Shown piece after piece: positions 1 to 8,944 of a stretch of DNA of 64,000 nt (the first letter of the stretch is position 1; the number at the start of each line of letters is the position of its first letter). The notes under the pieces were generated by a model. The model worked only from the letters and a program-made list of their open reading frames with translations. It was not told where the DNA came from and searched no databases. The DNA comes from UBA6059 sp965227155 (GTDB taxonomy: Bacteria > Bacteroidota > Bacteroidia > Cytophagales > Cyclobacteriaceae): contig OZ245731.1 of NCBI GenBank assembly GCA_965227155.1, positions 3,844,001 to 3,908,000 of the forward strand, in the 5' to 3' direction. The translations under genes and the position numbers were made by a program.

Positions 1-1
1 G

Positions 2-388
2 GGTCAAACACTGATTACACTCACGGCCAATGATGGCAGAGGAGGAATAGTATCGAGTGAATTTACAGTCTTTATCAACTCAGTATCTGTGCCTAATGAG
101 CCGGAAATGCCCCGTGGTATCAGCCCCAATGGTGACGGTGTTAACGATCAATGGGTGATACCTAATATCGAGAATTTCCCAAATAACCGGGTGAATATTT
201 TTGACCGGGGTGGTAAGCTGGTCTTCTCAATTGATGGCTACAATAACAGCACCAATGCTTTTGAAGGATTTGTTAACGTATCTGGTGCTTTTAATGGAGC
301 CAATGGCCTACCTGACGGGGTTTATTATTATGTAATAGACATAGGAAACGGAGAAGTCAGAAAAGGCACAATCATCATCAAACAATAA
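2..388 (+). CDS. Gliding-motility C-terminal (CHU_C-type) surface protein, 5' end outside window
   Basis: The reading frame is open back to the first base, so the gene is cut at its 5' end. The visible part begins with the end of an extracellular beta-sandwich repeat (LTANDGRGG, then FTVFIN). It continues into a CHU_C / gliding-motility-associated C-terminal domain, recognised by ISPNGDGVNDQW and the closing motif LPDGVYYYVIDIG. In Bacteroidota this domain directs large secreted proteins through the type IX system to the cell surface (type B sorting domain). The next gene is a PorP/SprF-like protein 18 bases downstream, the usual partner arrangement. A GTG about 30 codons in could be mistaken for a start, but it lies inside the domain run. 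The protein's full size and adhesive function cannot be judged here. Confidence 0.9.
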   Translation, partial: GQTLITLTANDGRGGIVSSEFTVFINSVSVPNEPEMPRGISPNGDGVNDQWVIPNIENFPNNRVNIFDRGGKLVFSIDGYNNSTNAFEGFVNVSGAFNGANGLPDGVYYYVIDIGNGEVRKGTIIIKQ

Positions 389-406
389 CCATTATTTCAA
401 GAAATT

Positions 407-1333
407 ATGAAAACGAAAGTTAAAATATTACTCCTTATTGCTGTACTATTCCAGGCATCTCTGGTACAGGCGCAGCAACAGCCTAACTATTCACAAAACA
501 GGCAGGCACAGATGTTCTTTAATCCCGGCCATATTGCTATGGATGAGGGGTTAACCGCCCGATTATTGGGTCGGTGGCAATGGGTTGGCTTTGATGGCGC
601 CCCCACTACCTATTCAGCGGGTATGGAATATGGTCTCCCGGATAAAAACCTTGGTCTGGGCCTGGGTTTGATCAATGATGAAACCGCTGAGTTCAGAAAT
701 ACCTCAGTGCAGCTGTACACAGCTTATAAACTGATGGTTTCATCCACGGCTCAGCTATCTATGGGATTGTCAGGGTCTATCAATACCGTATCCCAAAGGC
801 TTGCTGAGACCCTGGTCTTGCAGGAAGAAAACCTGTTTTCCAGAAACCTTCAGGAAACAAATGCCAACTTTGGCGTAGGATTCCATTTTCAGGAGCAAAA
901 ATGGTGGGCGGGAGTTTCAATTCCCTACATTCTAAATCAGACTTACGAAGAGAATACCATTAGTCTTTTTGATCAGCGTCGGCATGTCTATTTACAGGGA
1001 GGCTACCGCTTTGATCTTAGCTCCAAAGTAGCGTTAGAGCCTACTATATTGACTAAACTAGTATCTGGTGGTATTCCTGATATAAATATCACGACAGTGG
1101 CCTGGTACAACGACCGAATTGCCGGAGGTCTTGGTTGGAGAAATCAGGAGTCTATCAATATGATATTCCAGGCCAAGCTTAATCAGGGCATAATGTTTGG
1201 TTATGCAGTAGATATGATTGTAGATAAGGATTTGAGCCAGCTGGCAGGCTCATCACATGAAATAGTACTTGTTTTCAGAGGTAGTCAATTGTTTAAATCC
1301 AAGAGCCAGCAATTGGAAGACACTTTGGATTAA
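407..1333 (+). CDS. PorP/SprF family type IX secretion membrane protein
   Basis: The protein has 308 residues. A cleavable signal peptide (about residues 1-22, ending AQA) is followed by a PorP/SprF-type start, with PNYSQNRQAQMFFNP near the mature N-terminus. The rest is an outer-membrane beta-barrel pattern of alternating aromatic and glycine-rich strands (LGLGLGLIND, WWAGVSIPYIL). Family members sit in the outer membrane and are typically encoded next to gliding-motility C-terminal domain proteins, whose export or anchoring they assist, as SprF does for SprB. Here the gene follows such a protein by 18 bases and is probably cotranscribed with it. A strong hairpin terminator lies just downstream. 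The exact partner is inferred from adjacency. Confidence 0.92.
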   Translation: MKTKVKILLLIAVLFQASLVQAQQQPNYSQNRQAQMFFNPGHIAMDEGLTARLLGRWQWVGFDGAPTTYSAGMEYGLPDKNLGLGLGLINDETAEFRNTSVQLYTAYKLMVSSTAQLSMGLSGSINTVSQRLAETLVLQEENLFSRNLQETNANFGVGFHFQEQKWWAGVSIPYILNQTYEENTISLFDQRRHVYLQGGYRFDLSSKVALEPTILTKLVSGGIPDINITTVAWYNDRIAGGLGWRNQESINMIFQAKLNQGIMFGYAVDMIVDKDLSQLAGSSHEIVLVFRGSQLFKSKSQQLEDTLD

Positions 1334-1362
1334 TTGATTCGTGAAATAATGGCTTGACCAGT

Positions 1363-1400
1363 AACCTCGACAAGGTTCCAAATCTTGTCGAGGTTTTTTT
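1363..1400 (+). terminator. Rho-independent terminator after the PorP/SprF gene
   Basis: A perfect 12-bp stem (AACCTCGACAAG with CTTGTCGAGGTT) encloses a 9-base loop, and the T-run reaches seven bases. It ends the two-gene T9SS transcript. There is no matching T-run on the other strand, so it is directional. Confidence 0.93.
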
Positions 1401-1715
1401 ATAAGCTATGTCCACAGCGACTCCTAAACCTTACAGATTTTTACCCGTGCAAAAACCATCGAGGTAAGGCTTTTTACCATCCATTCTATGAGATTATTCT
1501 GTAAGGTTTACATGCATGCTGATCATCCGAACGCGATGCAATCGTGCCCGATCTGGGGATAGATCGTCACTACCCATTCCCTATATGAAATAAGAACACT
1601 TTCGTTACACCAACACCCATCCGAATTAAGTAAACAGTCATTACCCATCCAGAGGCATCGGGACGGGTAATCTCATTACTTCAACAAACTCGAGCACATT
1701 TTCGAAAGTAACCAC
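1401..1715. other. Noncoding stretch between convergent genes, containing palindromic element copy A
   Basis: No convincing coding frame is seen between the PorP/SprF terminator and the stop of the convergent S9 peptidase. The left part holds a palindromic element that recurs upstream of the peptidase gene. The right part (about 1535-1715) shows no recognisable RNA gene or terminator. ACCCAT occurs several times in it (near 1572, 1605 and 1645), but without a regular spacing. Confidence 0.6.
1426..1509. repeat. Palindromic intergenic element, copy A (11-bp terminal inverted repeats)
   Basis: The element is bounded by perfect 11-bp inverted repeats, AAACCTTACAG at the left end and CTGTAAGGTTT at the right end. 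An internal GGTAA...TTACC hairpin lies at 1463-1478. A related sequence of nearly the same size lies at 4020-4100 on the other side of the S9 peptidase gene. Both are followed about 11-12 bases later by the shared word GATCATCCGAA. The size and terminal repeats resemble a MITE-like or REP-like element. No transposase is nearby. Confidence 0.7.
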
Positions 1716-3875
1716 CTACTCAGACGGCTCGGCCAGGTGTCGGTCAAAGTATTCGATGATCTTGCCAAAAAGGTAGCGATCGTAATTCTGCTCACGGCTC
1801 CAGCCATGCGTAGCGCCGGGTGCGAATGCAAAATCAAAGTTCTTGCCCTGTTTAATCAGTTCCTCAGCCAATACAACAGTCGTCTTAAAGGGTACCACAT
1901 GGTCCTGCATGCCGTGGATGAACAGGAGTTTGTCCTCCAGGTTCGCAGCATACTTAAGCGCTTTTCTTTCGAAAATCTCCGGGTGTGTCTGTGGGCGGCG
2001 AACAATCGCAACGTCATCCGTGCCAAAGAACATCGGATCAACAGCCGCCGCTGCAGCAATACCCACCTGGAATAAGCCCGGCTTCATTAGCAGCGAATAC
2101 ACGGATAGCGTACCACCGTAACTGCTGCCCCAAATACCGATACGATCGGGATCGACATAATCCTGTGACTCCATGTAGGCAACAGCACTTGCATAATCCT
2201 CAATATCCTGATCGGCAAAGCCCAGCAGGAACTCTTCACGGAAGACCCGCCCATAACCGTTGCTGCCACGAGAATCTACCTGCACGATAATATATCCCTT
2301 CTTGACCATAAATTGCTGAATTAGACTGTAGTTACCGGCCCAGCGGTTCCTCGCTGTATTTGAATAGACGGGCCCAAACAGCACGGGATACTTCTTGCCG
2401 GGCTGCATGTTTTCAGGTTTCAGAATGCGAGCATGCAGCGTGTAGTTATCTACCAAACTGGGGAAACTAACATATTCTGCAGCAGTCCAGCTTCGCTCTG
2501 TAAAGGCAGGCAACGGCGAATGGGTTATGCGCGTAGCGTCACCACCCTTGCTGCTTACTACGTAAAGCTCTGGCGGTGAGGTGTCGTTGCTGTGCATGAA
2601 TACCAGGTGCCGGCCATCGGGTGAGGGGTAGCCAACATTACGGCCCGGAAGATACGTCACCTGCTTAGGATCACCACCAGACAAATCCAGGCGATATACA
2701 TGTTGTTCGTAAGGATTAACGCCATTGCCCTCATAATACAGGGCATCTCCGGCAATACCTGGAGCGGAAAGCACATCGTAGGAGGGATCCGTCACGAGCT
2801 TTGGCTGATCTTTTGACGGTGAAGCATCGATCATATAAAGCCCGTAGCGATCACCCATATCGCTTAAGAAAACGACCTTCTTGCCATCCGGATGCCAGGT
2901 AGAGCCAAACGATGTGTACATGCGACTCTCCCGAACACCTTTCCAGATCTCACGTGGTTGGCTTTCTCCGGGTGCAACAACGAACAGCTTTCGTTCAACC
3001 GCTGTGTCAGAAGCGATATCAATCAACAGTGCACCGTCGGGTGACCAGTTGAAGTCAATGACCTGATTCGCATGCGGTTCCGGCAAATTGAGGTACGTAA
3101 TGTTACCACTTTCTACATCGAGCAGGCCAACCCTACGGATCTCATTGGGATCGCCCGGGTAACTTCGGCGTACCTCGTTGGGATTGGTTTCTTCAGCGAG
3201 GTAATTCGGGAAGGGCACCTTTCGCATCTCGCGTCTGTCAACCACATGAAAGGCGATGGTCTTGCCATCGGGGGACCACTTGTACGTTGGCCCACTCCAG
3301 ATGCCCGGGCCGATTTCTCTTTCCGGACGGCTATAGCGCCCCTTCCCCAAGCTAGACAGACTGGCAATGCCAATCTCGGTGAGCTGGCGATTCTGCTTTG
3401 AAGATAAGTCAGCAAGCCACAGGTCACCATTACGTATATATGCCGCCTGGTTACCGTTTGGCGATAGGGTCAGGTTATGGGCGCCTTCCTCGACAGGCAT
3501 CAACCGGAGATCGGATTCCTTACTCAGTGTTGTTTTCCATAGATGATTACCTCTCAGGCTTATGATTGTATTAGCGTCGGTCCAGACAATATCGCGTACG
3601 GAGGCAGAAGCTGTATCAGAACTGAGCCGTACTTTTTTTCCTTCAACGGTTGATATCCAGAGGTCACGACCAGAATTCCCAGGTTCACTCCAGGAAAAGG
3701 CAAAGTGCTTGCTGTTCGGTGCCCACGCAGGCTGGGACGGGGTTGTTCCCGTCAGTTTTGGTGTTGCGAATAAGTCATCAAGTGTAAGCTCAGTTTCCTG
3801 TGCAGTGATTATTGTGGGCATCACCATCAATAAGCCTGCCACTACCCATGTCTGCCAAAAAGAGATCTTTTGCAT
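1716..3875 (-). CDS. S9 family prolyl oligopeptidase (dipeptidyl-peptidase IV-like), secreted
   Basis: The protein has 719 residues, with a signal peptide (about 1-25, ending TAQE). An N-terminal beta-propeller with WSPDG-type blades includes a DPP-IV-like stretch (PTYKWSPDGKTIAFHVVD). The C-terminal alpha/beta hydrolase carries Ser in GSSYGG (about 585), Asp in GMQDHVVP (about 658) and His in GATHGW (about 690), so the catalytic triad is complete. It should cleave dipeptides or short peptides in the periplasm or outside the cell. GC is visibly higher than in neighbours (35 of 60 bases in the row at 2221, 30 of 60 at 3001, 20 of 60 in the YkgJ-like gene at 4621). The gene stands alone between two related palindromic elements, so acquisition by transfer is possible. 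Confidence 0.93.
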   Translation of the reverse strand: MQKISFWQTWVVAGLLMVMPTIITAQETELTLDDLFATPKLTGTTPSQPAWAPNSKHFAFSWSEPGNSGRDLWISTVEGKKVRLSSDTASASVRDIVWTDANTIISLRGNHLWKTTLSKESDLRLMPVEEGAHNLTLSPNGNQAAYIRNGDLWLADLSSKQNRQLTEIGIASLSSLGKGRYSRPEREIGPGIWSGPTYKWSPDGKTIAFHVVDRREMRKVPFPNYLAEETNPNEVRRSYPGDPNEIRRVGLLDVESGNITYLNLPEPHANQVIDFNWSPDGALLIDIASDTAVERKLFVVAPGESQPREIWKGVRESRMYTSFGSTWHPDGKKVVFLSDMGDRYGLYMIDASPSKDQPKLVTDPSYDVLSAPGIAGDALYYEGNGVNPYEQHVYRLDLSGGDPKQVTYLPGRNVGYPSPDGRHLVFMHSNDTSPPELYVVSSKGGDATRITHSPLPAFTERSWTAAEYVSFPSLVDNYTLHARILKPENMQPGKKYPVLFGPVYSNTARNRWAGNYSLIQQFMVKKGYIIVQVDSRGSNGYGRVFREEFLLGFADQDIEDYASAVAYMESQDYVDPDRIGIWGSSYGGTLSVYSLLMKPGLFQVGIAAAAAVDPMFFGTDDVAIVRRPQTHPEIFERKALKYAANLEDKLLFIHGMQDHVVPFKTTVVLAEELIKQGKNFDFAFAPGATHGWSREQNYDRYLFGKIIEYFDRHLAEPSE

Positions 3876-4019
3876 GTGTTTGCTTTAGTAAATGTCTGGT
3901 AAAATAATCCTATGCTGCTAAAATAGCATTCTCTTTTGGAAATGGGCTTTCTGAAATTTTCAAAACGGATTTTTTTGGTCCTTATCGAGCTTTTATTATC
4001 ATCACATGACGCAGCCCCA

Positions 4020-4100
4020 AAACCTTACAGGTTTTACCCCTGCAAAGCCGCTGTGGTATCCCGTTTTACCACATCGAAATGAAGCAAACATGTATGGTTT
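4020..4100. repeat. Palindromic intergenic element, copy B
   Basis: This is a diverged copy of the element at 1426-1509. The left end AAACCTTACAG is identical and the right end (ATGTATGGTTT) is degenerate. Conserved inner words include TTTTACCC and TGCAAA. An internal hairpin pairs TGTGGTA (4052-4058) with TACCACA (4067-4073). GATCATCCGAA follows at 4112-4122, as in copy A. It sits between the S9 peptidase start and the stop of the small lipoprotein. Confidence 0.65.
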
Positions 4101-4126
4101 ATGGTACTGATGATCATCCGAATATC

Positions 4127-4558
4127 CTACAGTTTCCTGATGGTCATGTCAAGTTGATAATCATTGATGTCAATTGACCCATAGTTCACTTTTAGGTCAG
4201 GGTAGGGGAATACCTCCGTCAGTTCGATGATGACCCGGCTCAGAGTATCCCTGGTAGGCTCTGCTTGTCCGGGGCTAAGGGTTAGCGTGGAAGTTTCAAT
4301 TGTAGGGCCTTGCTTTACCTCCAGCTTCAGTATCACTTCTCCGGCCCACACACAAACTGCGCCTGTGGAACACCTTGAGTCAGACGGTACATCGATCAAT
4401 TTGATATTTAGACTGTCGGCCGTTACAGCCGTTTGCCCGTAAGCAAGCGTAAAAGGTTGATCGTAACTGGCCGATACAGCCCCCACAGGCAGATACTGAC
4501 CACATGCCTGAATGATCATAAGGCATACAAGGATCAGTATTTTGTTTGTAGTCTTCAT
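4127..4558 (-). CDS. Small lipoprotein of unknown function with DSRC/CVWAGE motif
   Basis: The protein has 143 residues. The N-terminus is a lipoprotein signal (hydrophobic LILVCLMIIQ then ACG), which predicts a lipid-anchored Cys about residue 19. The mature part is a compact beta-rich domain with DSRCSTGAVCVWAGE (about residues 60-74), where two further cysteines could form a disulfide. Short Bacteroidota lipoproteins with a similar DSRC-x5-C-x-WAG signature exist, but I know no function for them. The gene runs divergently from the YkgJ-like gene, and their starts are only tens of bases apart. Palindromic element B lies just beyond its stop. Confidence 0.8.
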   Translation of the reverse strand: MKTTNKILILVCLMIIQACGQYLPVGAVSASYDQPFTLAYGQTAVTADSLNIKLIDVPSDSRCSTGAVCVWAGEVILKLEVKQGPTIETSTLTLSPGQAEPTRDTLSRVIIELTEVFPYPDLKVNYGSIDINDYQLDMTIRKL

Positions 4559-4589
4559 AATTTAGCTATGTCAATTATTGACACATCAT

Positions 4590-5099
4590 ATGCGTAATTC
4601 GTTGGACAAAACAGATCGTATGAAGTATAATTCTATACTGGCAGAAGCAGCATTCAATAAGGGTAAGGTTAAAACCATAATTCGGAAACTAAAGAAATAC
4701 CCTTCCCAACAACTGGATGAGGCTTTTCATACCAGCCATGAGGAAGTATTCAAGGAAATCGACTGCCTGGCTTGTGCGAATTGCTGTAGTACCACAAGCC
4801 CCATTTTCAATAGTACAGACATTACCAGGTTAAGTAAGGTCTTCAAAATGAAGGAGGCCGAATTTATTGACCAATACCTGCAAAAAGATGAGGATGACGA
4901 CTGGGTACTTCAATCAGCACCATGTCCTTTTTTAGGAGCGGATAACTACTGCCTGGTCTATGAAGACCGGCCCAAAGCCTGTCGTGAATATCCCCACACC
5001 AACCGAAAAAAAATGCGGCAAATTCTAAAACTTACAGAGCGAAACGCACAAATATGTCCTGCTGTATATCGTATTTTGCAGCAGCTTAATACGTTGTGA
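4590..5099 (+). CDS. YkgJ family cysteine-cluster protein
   Basis: The protein has about 169 residues with the YkgJ pattern: CLACANCC (Cys 59, 62, 65, 66), then CPFLGADNYC (112, 121), then RPKACREYPH (Cys 131) and a late CP pair. These cysteines are thought to bind a metal or iron-sulfur cluster; the cellular role is not established. The start is uncertain. An upstream TTG adds four residues, while the ATG ten codons further in (4620) gives an N-terminus more like relatives I recall. I chose the first ATG. The MscS-like gene follows after 14 bases and is likely cotranscribed. Confidence 0.88.
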   Translation: MRNSLDKTDRMKYNSILAEAAFNKGKVKTIIRKLKKYPSQQLDEAFHTSHEEVFKEIDCLACANCCSTTSPIFNSTDITRLSKVFKMKEAEFIDQYLQKDEDDDWVLQSAPCPFLGADNYCLVYEDRPKACREYPHTNRKKMRQILKLTERNAQICPAVYRILQQLNTL

Positions 5100-5113
5100 A
5101 AGCATCATAGAAC

Positions 5114-5635
5114 ATGGATATATTTGATAATTACTGGCCTGTAGTGCAGGATTACCTGCAAATCATCCTTACAGTGGCGGTATTGGTAGTTTTTATCATT
5201 GGCAAGGCCATTACCCGAAAAATCGTGCGGGGACATGCCAATAAATCAGATAAATCAGACCTGGCCAGAATTTCCTATGTTACCAAGTCTATCAATTTTG
5301 GGTTGGCGCTTTTTCTGGCTTCATTGATTGCCATTATATGGAATATATCCTTTCAGGGACTGTCTATCTATTTCGCATCTTTTTTCACGATTGCCGGTGT
5401 GGCACTTTTCGCCCAGTGGTCCATCCTTAGCAATATTACCGCCTCAGTGATCTTGTTTTTCTTTTATCCCTACCGTATCGGATCCAAAGTAAAGATTATC
5501 GATGGCGATAATTCTATTGAGGGCTTGATCATAGATATCACCCTGTTTGCCATCATCATAGAGACTGAAGACAAACAGGAAATATCTTACCCCAATAGCC
5601 TGGCCATGCAAAAGCCTATGCAAAGCATAAAATAA
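5114..5635 (+). CDS. Short MscS-like mechanosensitive channel
   Basis: The protein has 173 residues. Transmembrane segments are at about 15-33 and 59-78, and a pore-like helix at about 84-120 ends in SNITASVILFFFYPYRIGSKV, after which the polypeptide turns into a small beta domain. This is the MscS core reduced to its pore helix and upper beta domain, lacking the large C-terminal alpha/beta cage of E. coli MscS (286 residues). It would reside in the inner membrane and release solutes under osmotic downshock. It follows the YkgJ-like gene by 14 bases and converges with the CBS gene one base away. Confidence 0.82.
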   Translation: MDIFDNYWPVVQDYLQIILTVAVLVVFIIGKAITRKIVRGHANKSDKSDLARISYVTKSINFGLALFLASLIAIIWNISFQGLSIYFASFFTIAGVALFAQWSILSNITASVILFFFYPYRIGSKVKIIDGDNSIEGLIIDITLFAIIIETEDKQEISYPNSLAMQKPMQSIK

Positions 5636-5636
5636 A

Positions 5637-6065
5637 CTAAGAGGACTCTTCAAGCAATAACTTAATGAGGTCTGTGGTGGTGACTATACCAATTAGATTT
5701 TCGCCTCGCACCACAGGCAGTGCATGAAATTCACGCTGGCTAAGGATTTCAGCTACATCTTTAATTGTTTGGTTAGCCTGTATCACCGTAGGCTTGGAAA
5801 GCATCACTTGCTCTATGGTGAGCATGCTGAGTACCTCGGTATCTGCATCGTGCTCATCAGCGCCATAGGTATTGATAAAGCTTAAACGCTGGAGGTCGGT
5901 AAGGCTTAATATACCCACCAGCTTTTTGTCGTCTACCACAGGCAGGTGTTTGATTTTATGTTTTCTGAAGAGCTTTTCGGCATCTTCTATGGTATGTTTC
6001 TGAAGGTCGAGAAAGATGACATTATTAGTCATGATGGAAGTTACGGGGCTATGTATGGTTTTCAT
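5637..6065 (-). CDS. Tandem CBS-domain protein
   Basis: The protein has 142 residues from an ATG placed just before the first CBS domain (MKTIHSPVTSIM). An upstream ATG would add 18 residues that do not look like part of the fold. Two CBS domains span nearly the whole protein. The first contains KHLPVVDDKKLVGILSLTD and the second HALPVVRGENLIGIVTTTD. Such stand-alone pairs bind adenine nucleotides and usually regulate a partner; none is identifiable next door. The stop is one base from that of the convergent MscS-like gene. Confidence 0.88.
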   Translation of the reverse strand: MKTIHSPVTSIMTNNVIFLDLQKHTIEDAEKLFRKHKIKHLPVVDDKKLVGILSLTDLQRLSFINTYGADEHDADTEVLSMLTIEQVMLSKPTVIQANQTIKDVAEILSQREFHALPVVRGENLIGIVTTTDLIKLLLEESS

Positions 6066-6315
6066 TGCTTTATTGTTAATGTGTATACTAATATGTTCAT
6101 GAATCCAGAGAGTATTCATGACCTAAGGTTGTTTCACAACTGACATTTGATAGGAGGCCTTTGCTCGATGGGTTACACGATAGTCAGTTCTGTTGTCCTA
6201 CTTATAGCCTTATCCAATAACCCTATCATGATGCACTCTATTGACTTATCGACCCGCTATTAGAAATACTGTAGGAATTGGCCTGTTCCTTATGTAGTAT
6301 TAAATCAAAAAAAAT

Positions 6316-8922
6316 ATGCGACGATTAATATATGTATGGATGATAGGCCTGCTTTGCGCCGGAGCTTTTTCGGCTGCCGCGCAAGTGCCAACACCCGACG
6401 ATGTGTTTGGATTCAGGCCTGGTGCCGATTATAAATTGGCCAAGTATGATCAAATGCTGGACTATTTCACTCAGCTGGATGAAGTATCGGACCGGGTGCA
6501 AATGCGTGAAATCGGTAAGTCCGTATTGGGCAAGCCCCTGTTGATCTTGTTTATCTCAAGCGAGGAAAACCTTCAAAACCTGGAGAAATACAGGACAATC
6601 AGCGAAGAGATGGCAAGAGCGAGGGTTGATGAGGCAAAAGCAGCTCAAAATGCGCTGGATGGTAAGGCCATCGTCTGGATAGATGGGGGCTTGCATGCCA
6701 CTGAGGTAGCAGGTGCACAAATGACCCCTGAACTCGCCTATCGTGTTGCCACAGAAGAAAATGCCGAAATGCAAAAAATCCGTGACAATGTGATCATGAT
6801 CCTGATGCCGGTAATGAACCCCGACGGGTTGGATATCGTGGCAGACTGGTATTATGAAAACCTGGGATCAGAATACGAAGTGTCCCGACCACCGTGGTTG
6901 TACCACCATTATGTAGGGCATGACAACAACCGTGACTGGTTTATGAACAACATGCCGGAGAGCTACCATGTTAATGAAGTGCTATACAACGAATGGTATC
7001 CTCAGATTGTGTATAACCATCATCAAACCAGTCCGAGCTGGGCCAGGATATTTTTACCTCCTTTTGCAAACCCAGTGAATCCGCGCATTCACCCTGGCGC
7101 TACTACCGCTACTAATCTTGTGGGTACTGCCATGGCCAACCGTTTGGCTATGGAAAGAATGCCCGGTGTAATCAGCCATCAAACCTTTAGCATGTGGTGG
7201 AATGGCGGTATGCGTACAGTTCCCTATTTCCACAATATGGTGGGGATTCTTACAGAAACTGCCCACGCATCACCCACACCAAGATATTACCATCCCGATT
7301 CTGTGCCTAAAAACATCGGTGGCAGGAGAGGTGGCATGCCTTCCAATGGCACCAATATATTTTACTCAGACCCCTGGAAAGGTGGTGAATCTAAATTCCG
7401 CGATGCGGTAGATTATATGCTTACCGCCACTATGGCGGTCTTGGACCTAGCAGCAGATCGTAAAGAAGAATACCTGACCAATATCTATAAGATGGGTAGG
7501 GATGCGATTGAAGCAAAAGTCATTGATGATTTCTATGCTTATGTCATTCCAAAAGATCAGCATGATGCCGGTGAGGCGGTAAACCTGGTCAATATCCTGC
7601 GTCAGGGTGGTGTGGAAGTACATCAGGCTACCAGGTCATTTACAGCCAATGGCAAAGAATACGCTGAGGGTAGTTTCATCATTTATGGCGCACAGGCGTT
7701 CAGGCCTTATTTGGTCGATTTGATGGAGAAGCAGGAGTATCCTGACCAATTCTTATACCCCGGCGGACCTCCCACACCGCCATATGATTTGGCCGGTTGG
7801 ACTTTGCCAATGCAAATGGGCATCAGCTTTGACAAGATAACGGATGAATTCACTGCAAGGGCTGAGGAGATTACAGGCCGTGCAAAGCAATTTGAAGGCT
7901 CAGTAAAAGGCAATGGTGGTTTCGGATTTGCCTTTGCCGCCGATCAAAATGCCAGTGCTAAAGCTGTCAACGCCCTTTGGGCAGAAGGTGCTACCATTCA
8001 CAGACTTGCAGCGGCTTCCGGTGAAATGGCAGCAGGAACGTTTATCGTGGAGGATATGGACGGCTTGAAAGATAAGCTCGAAAACCTTGCTACCAATCAC
8101 AATCTAACTTTCGTTTCTGTAAAGGATAAGCCCACTACAGAGGTAATAACCCTGAAAAAGCCTAAGGTCGGATTATACAAATCCTGGGTAGCCAATATGG
8201 ACGAAGGCTGGACCCGGTGGTTGCTTACAGAGTACAATTTCGACTGGGATACCCTACATGATGAGGATGTAAGAAAGCGGGATTTGAGTGCATTTGATGC
8301 GATTATTATTCCGGATCAAAGCCCCAATGATATTTTGAATGGACATACCAAAGGTACTATGCCGGAACCCTACACCGGAGGTCTGGGCCTTTCAGGTACC
8401 TTAAAACTGCAGGATTTTGTGGAATCAGGTGGTACCTTGATTTGTTTTGACGAGGCTAGTGATTTTGCCATTCAACAGTTTGGTTTGCCTGTAGAAAATG
8501 TGGTCAAAGACAAGTCACCTAATGCCTTTTTTATCCCCGGTTCCCTTATCCGAACAGAAGTGGATACAGATCATCCGCTGGCTTTCGGCGTGGAAGGTGA
8601 AGTAGCTGCCTCTTTCTCCAGAAGCCGTGCTTTTGAGGTTATCAAAAGAAGCAACAAGATGGAAGGAGGGACTCTAAATACCTTGCCACCAGCACCGGCA
8701 CAACCTGTGAAATTTGTGGCTAATTATGCCAAGGATAATTTGCTCATGAGTGGATGGGCGATGGGAGAAAAATCCAATATCGGTGGTAAAGGTGCCATGG
8801 CCCATGTTGAATACGGTAATGGCGAGATTGTATTATTTGCTTTCAGGCCGCAGTTCAGAGGGCAACCAAGAGCGACCTACCAGCTGGTGTTCAACAGCAT
8901 ATTTCATAGTACGGCAGAGTAA
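6316..8922 (+). CDS. M14 family zinc carboxypeptidase with C-terminal GATase1-like domain, secreted
   Basis: The protein has 868 residues with a signal peptide (about 1-22). The zinc-peptidase domain shows HATE (His127, Glu130), a substrate-binding Asn-Arg pair in HDNNRDW (about 205-206), the third zinc His in YNHHQTSP (about 235) and the candidate catalytic Glu in GILTETAH (about 314). The C-terminal third, from KPKVGLYKSW, resembles a class I glutamine-amidotransferase-like fold that is common in large Bacteroidota M14 proteins, without an obvious amidotransferase Cys. It probably trims peptides outside the cytoplasm. It is a single-gene transcript with its own terminator. Confidence 0.92.
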   Translation: MRRLIYVWMIGLLCAGAFSAAAQVPTPDDVFGFRPGADYKLAKYDQMLDYFTQLDEVSDRVQMREIGKSVLGKPLLILFISSEENLQNLEKYRTISEEMARARVDEAKAAQNALDGKAIVWIDGGLHATEVAGAQMTPELAYRVATEENAEMQKIRDNVIMILMPVMNPDGLDIVADWYYENLGSEYEVSRPPWLYHHYVGHDNNRDWFMNNMPESYHVNEVLYNEWYPQIVYNHHQTSPSWARIFLPPFANPVNPRIHPGATTATNLVGTAMANRLAMERMPGVISHQTFSMWWNGGMRTVPYFHNMVGILTETAHASPTPRYYHPDSVPKNIGGRRGGMPSNGTNIFYSDPWKGGESKFRDAVDYMLTATMAVLDLAADRKEEYLTNIYKMGRDAIEAKVIDDFYAYVIPKDQHDAGEAVNLVNILRQGGVEVHQATRSFTANGKEYAEGSFIIYGAQAFRPYLVDLMEKQEYPDQFLYPGGPPTPPYDLAGWTLPMQMGISFDKITDEFTARAEEITGRAKQFEGSVKGNGGFGFAFAADQNASAKAVNALWAEGATIHRLAAASGEMAAGTFIVEDMDGLKDKLENLATNHNLTFVSVKDKPTTEVITLKKPKVGLYKSWVANMDEGWTRWLLTEYNFDWDTLHDEDVRKRDLSAFDAIIIPDQSPNDILNGHTKGTMPEPYTGGLGLSGTLKLQDFVESGGTLICFDEASDFAIQQFGLPVENVVKDKSPNAFFIPGSLIRTEVDTDHPLAFGVEGEVAASFSRSRAFEVIKRSNKMEGGTLNTLPPAPAQPVKFVANYAKDNLLMSGWAMGEKSNIGGKGAMAHVEYGNGEIVLFAFRPQFRGQPRATYQLVFNSIFHSTAE

Positions 8923-8944
8923 TTTGATAACTGAAACTAACCTT

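Noticed and set aside
1535..1715. CRISPR-like or tandem repeats built on ACCCAT words
   Set aside because: The short word recurs without constant spacing or flanking identity.
7054..7266. Antisense frames within the M14 gene and many similar frames inside other long genes
   Set aside because: They lie wholly inside well-supported coding regions on the other strand or in another frame, with no signal, motif or promoter of their own.
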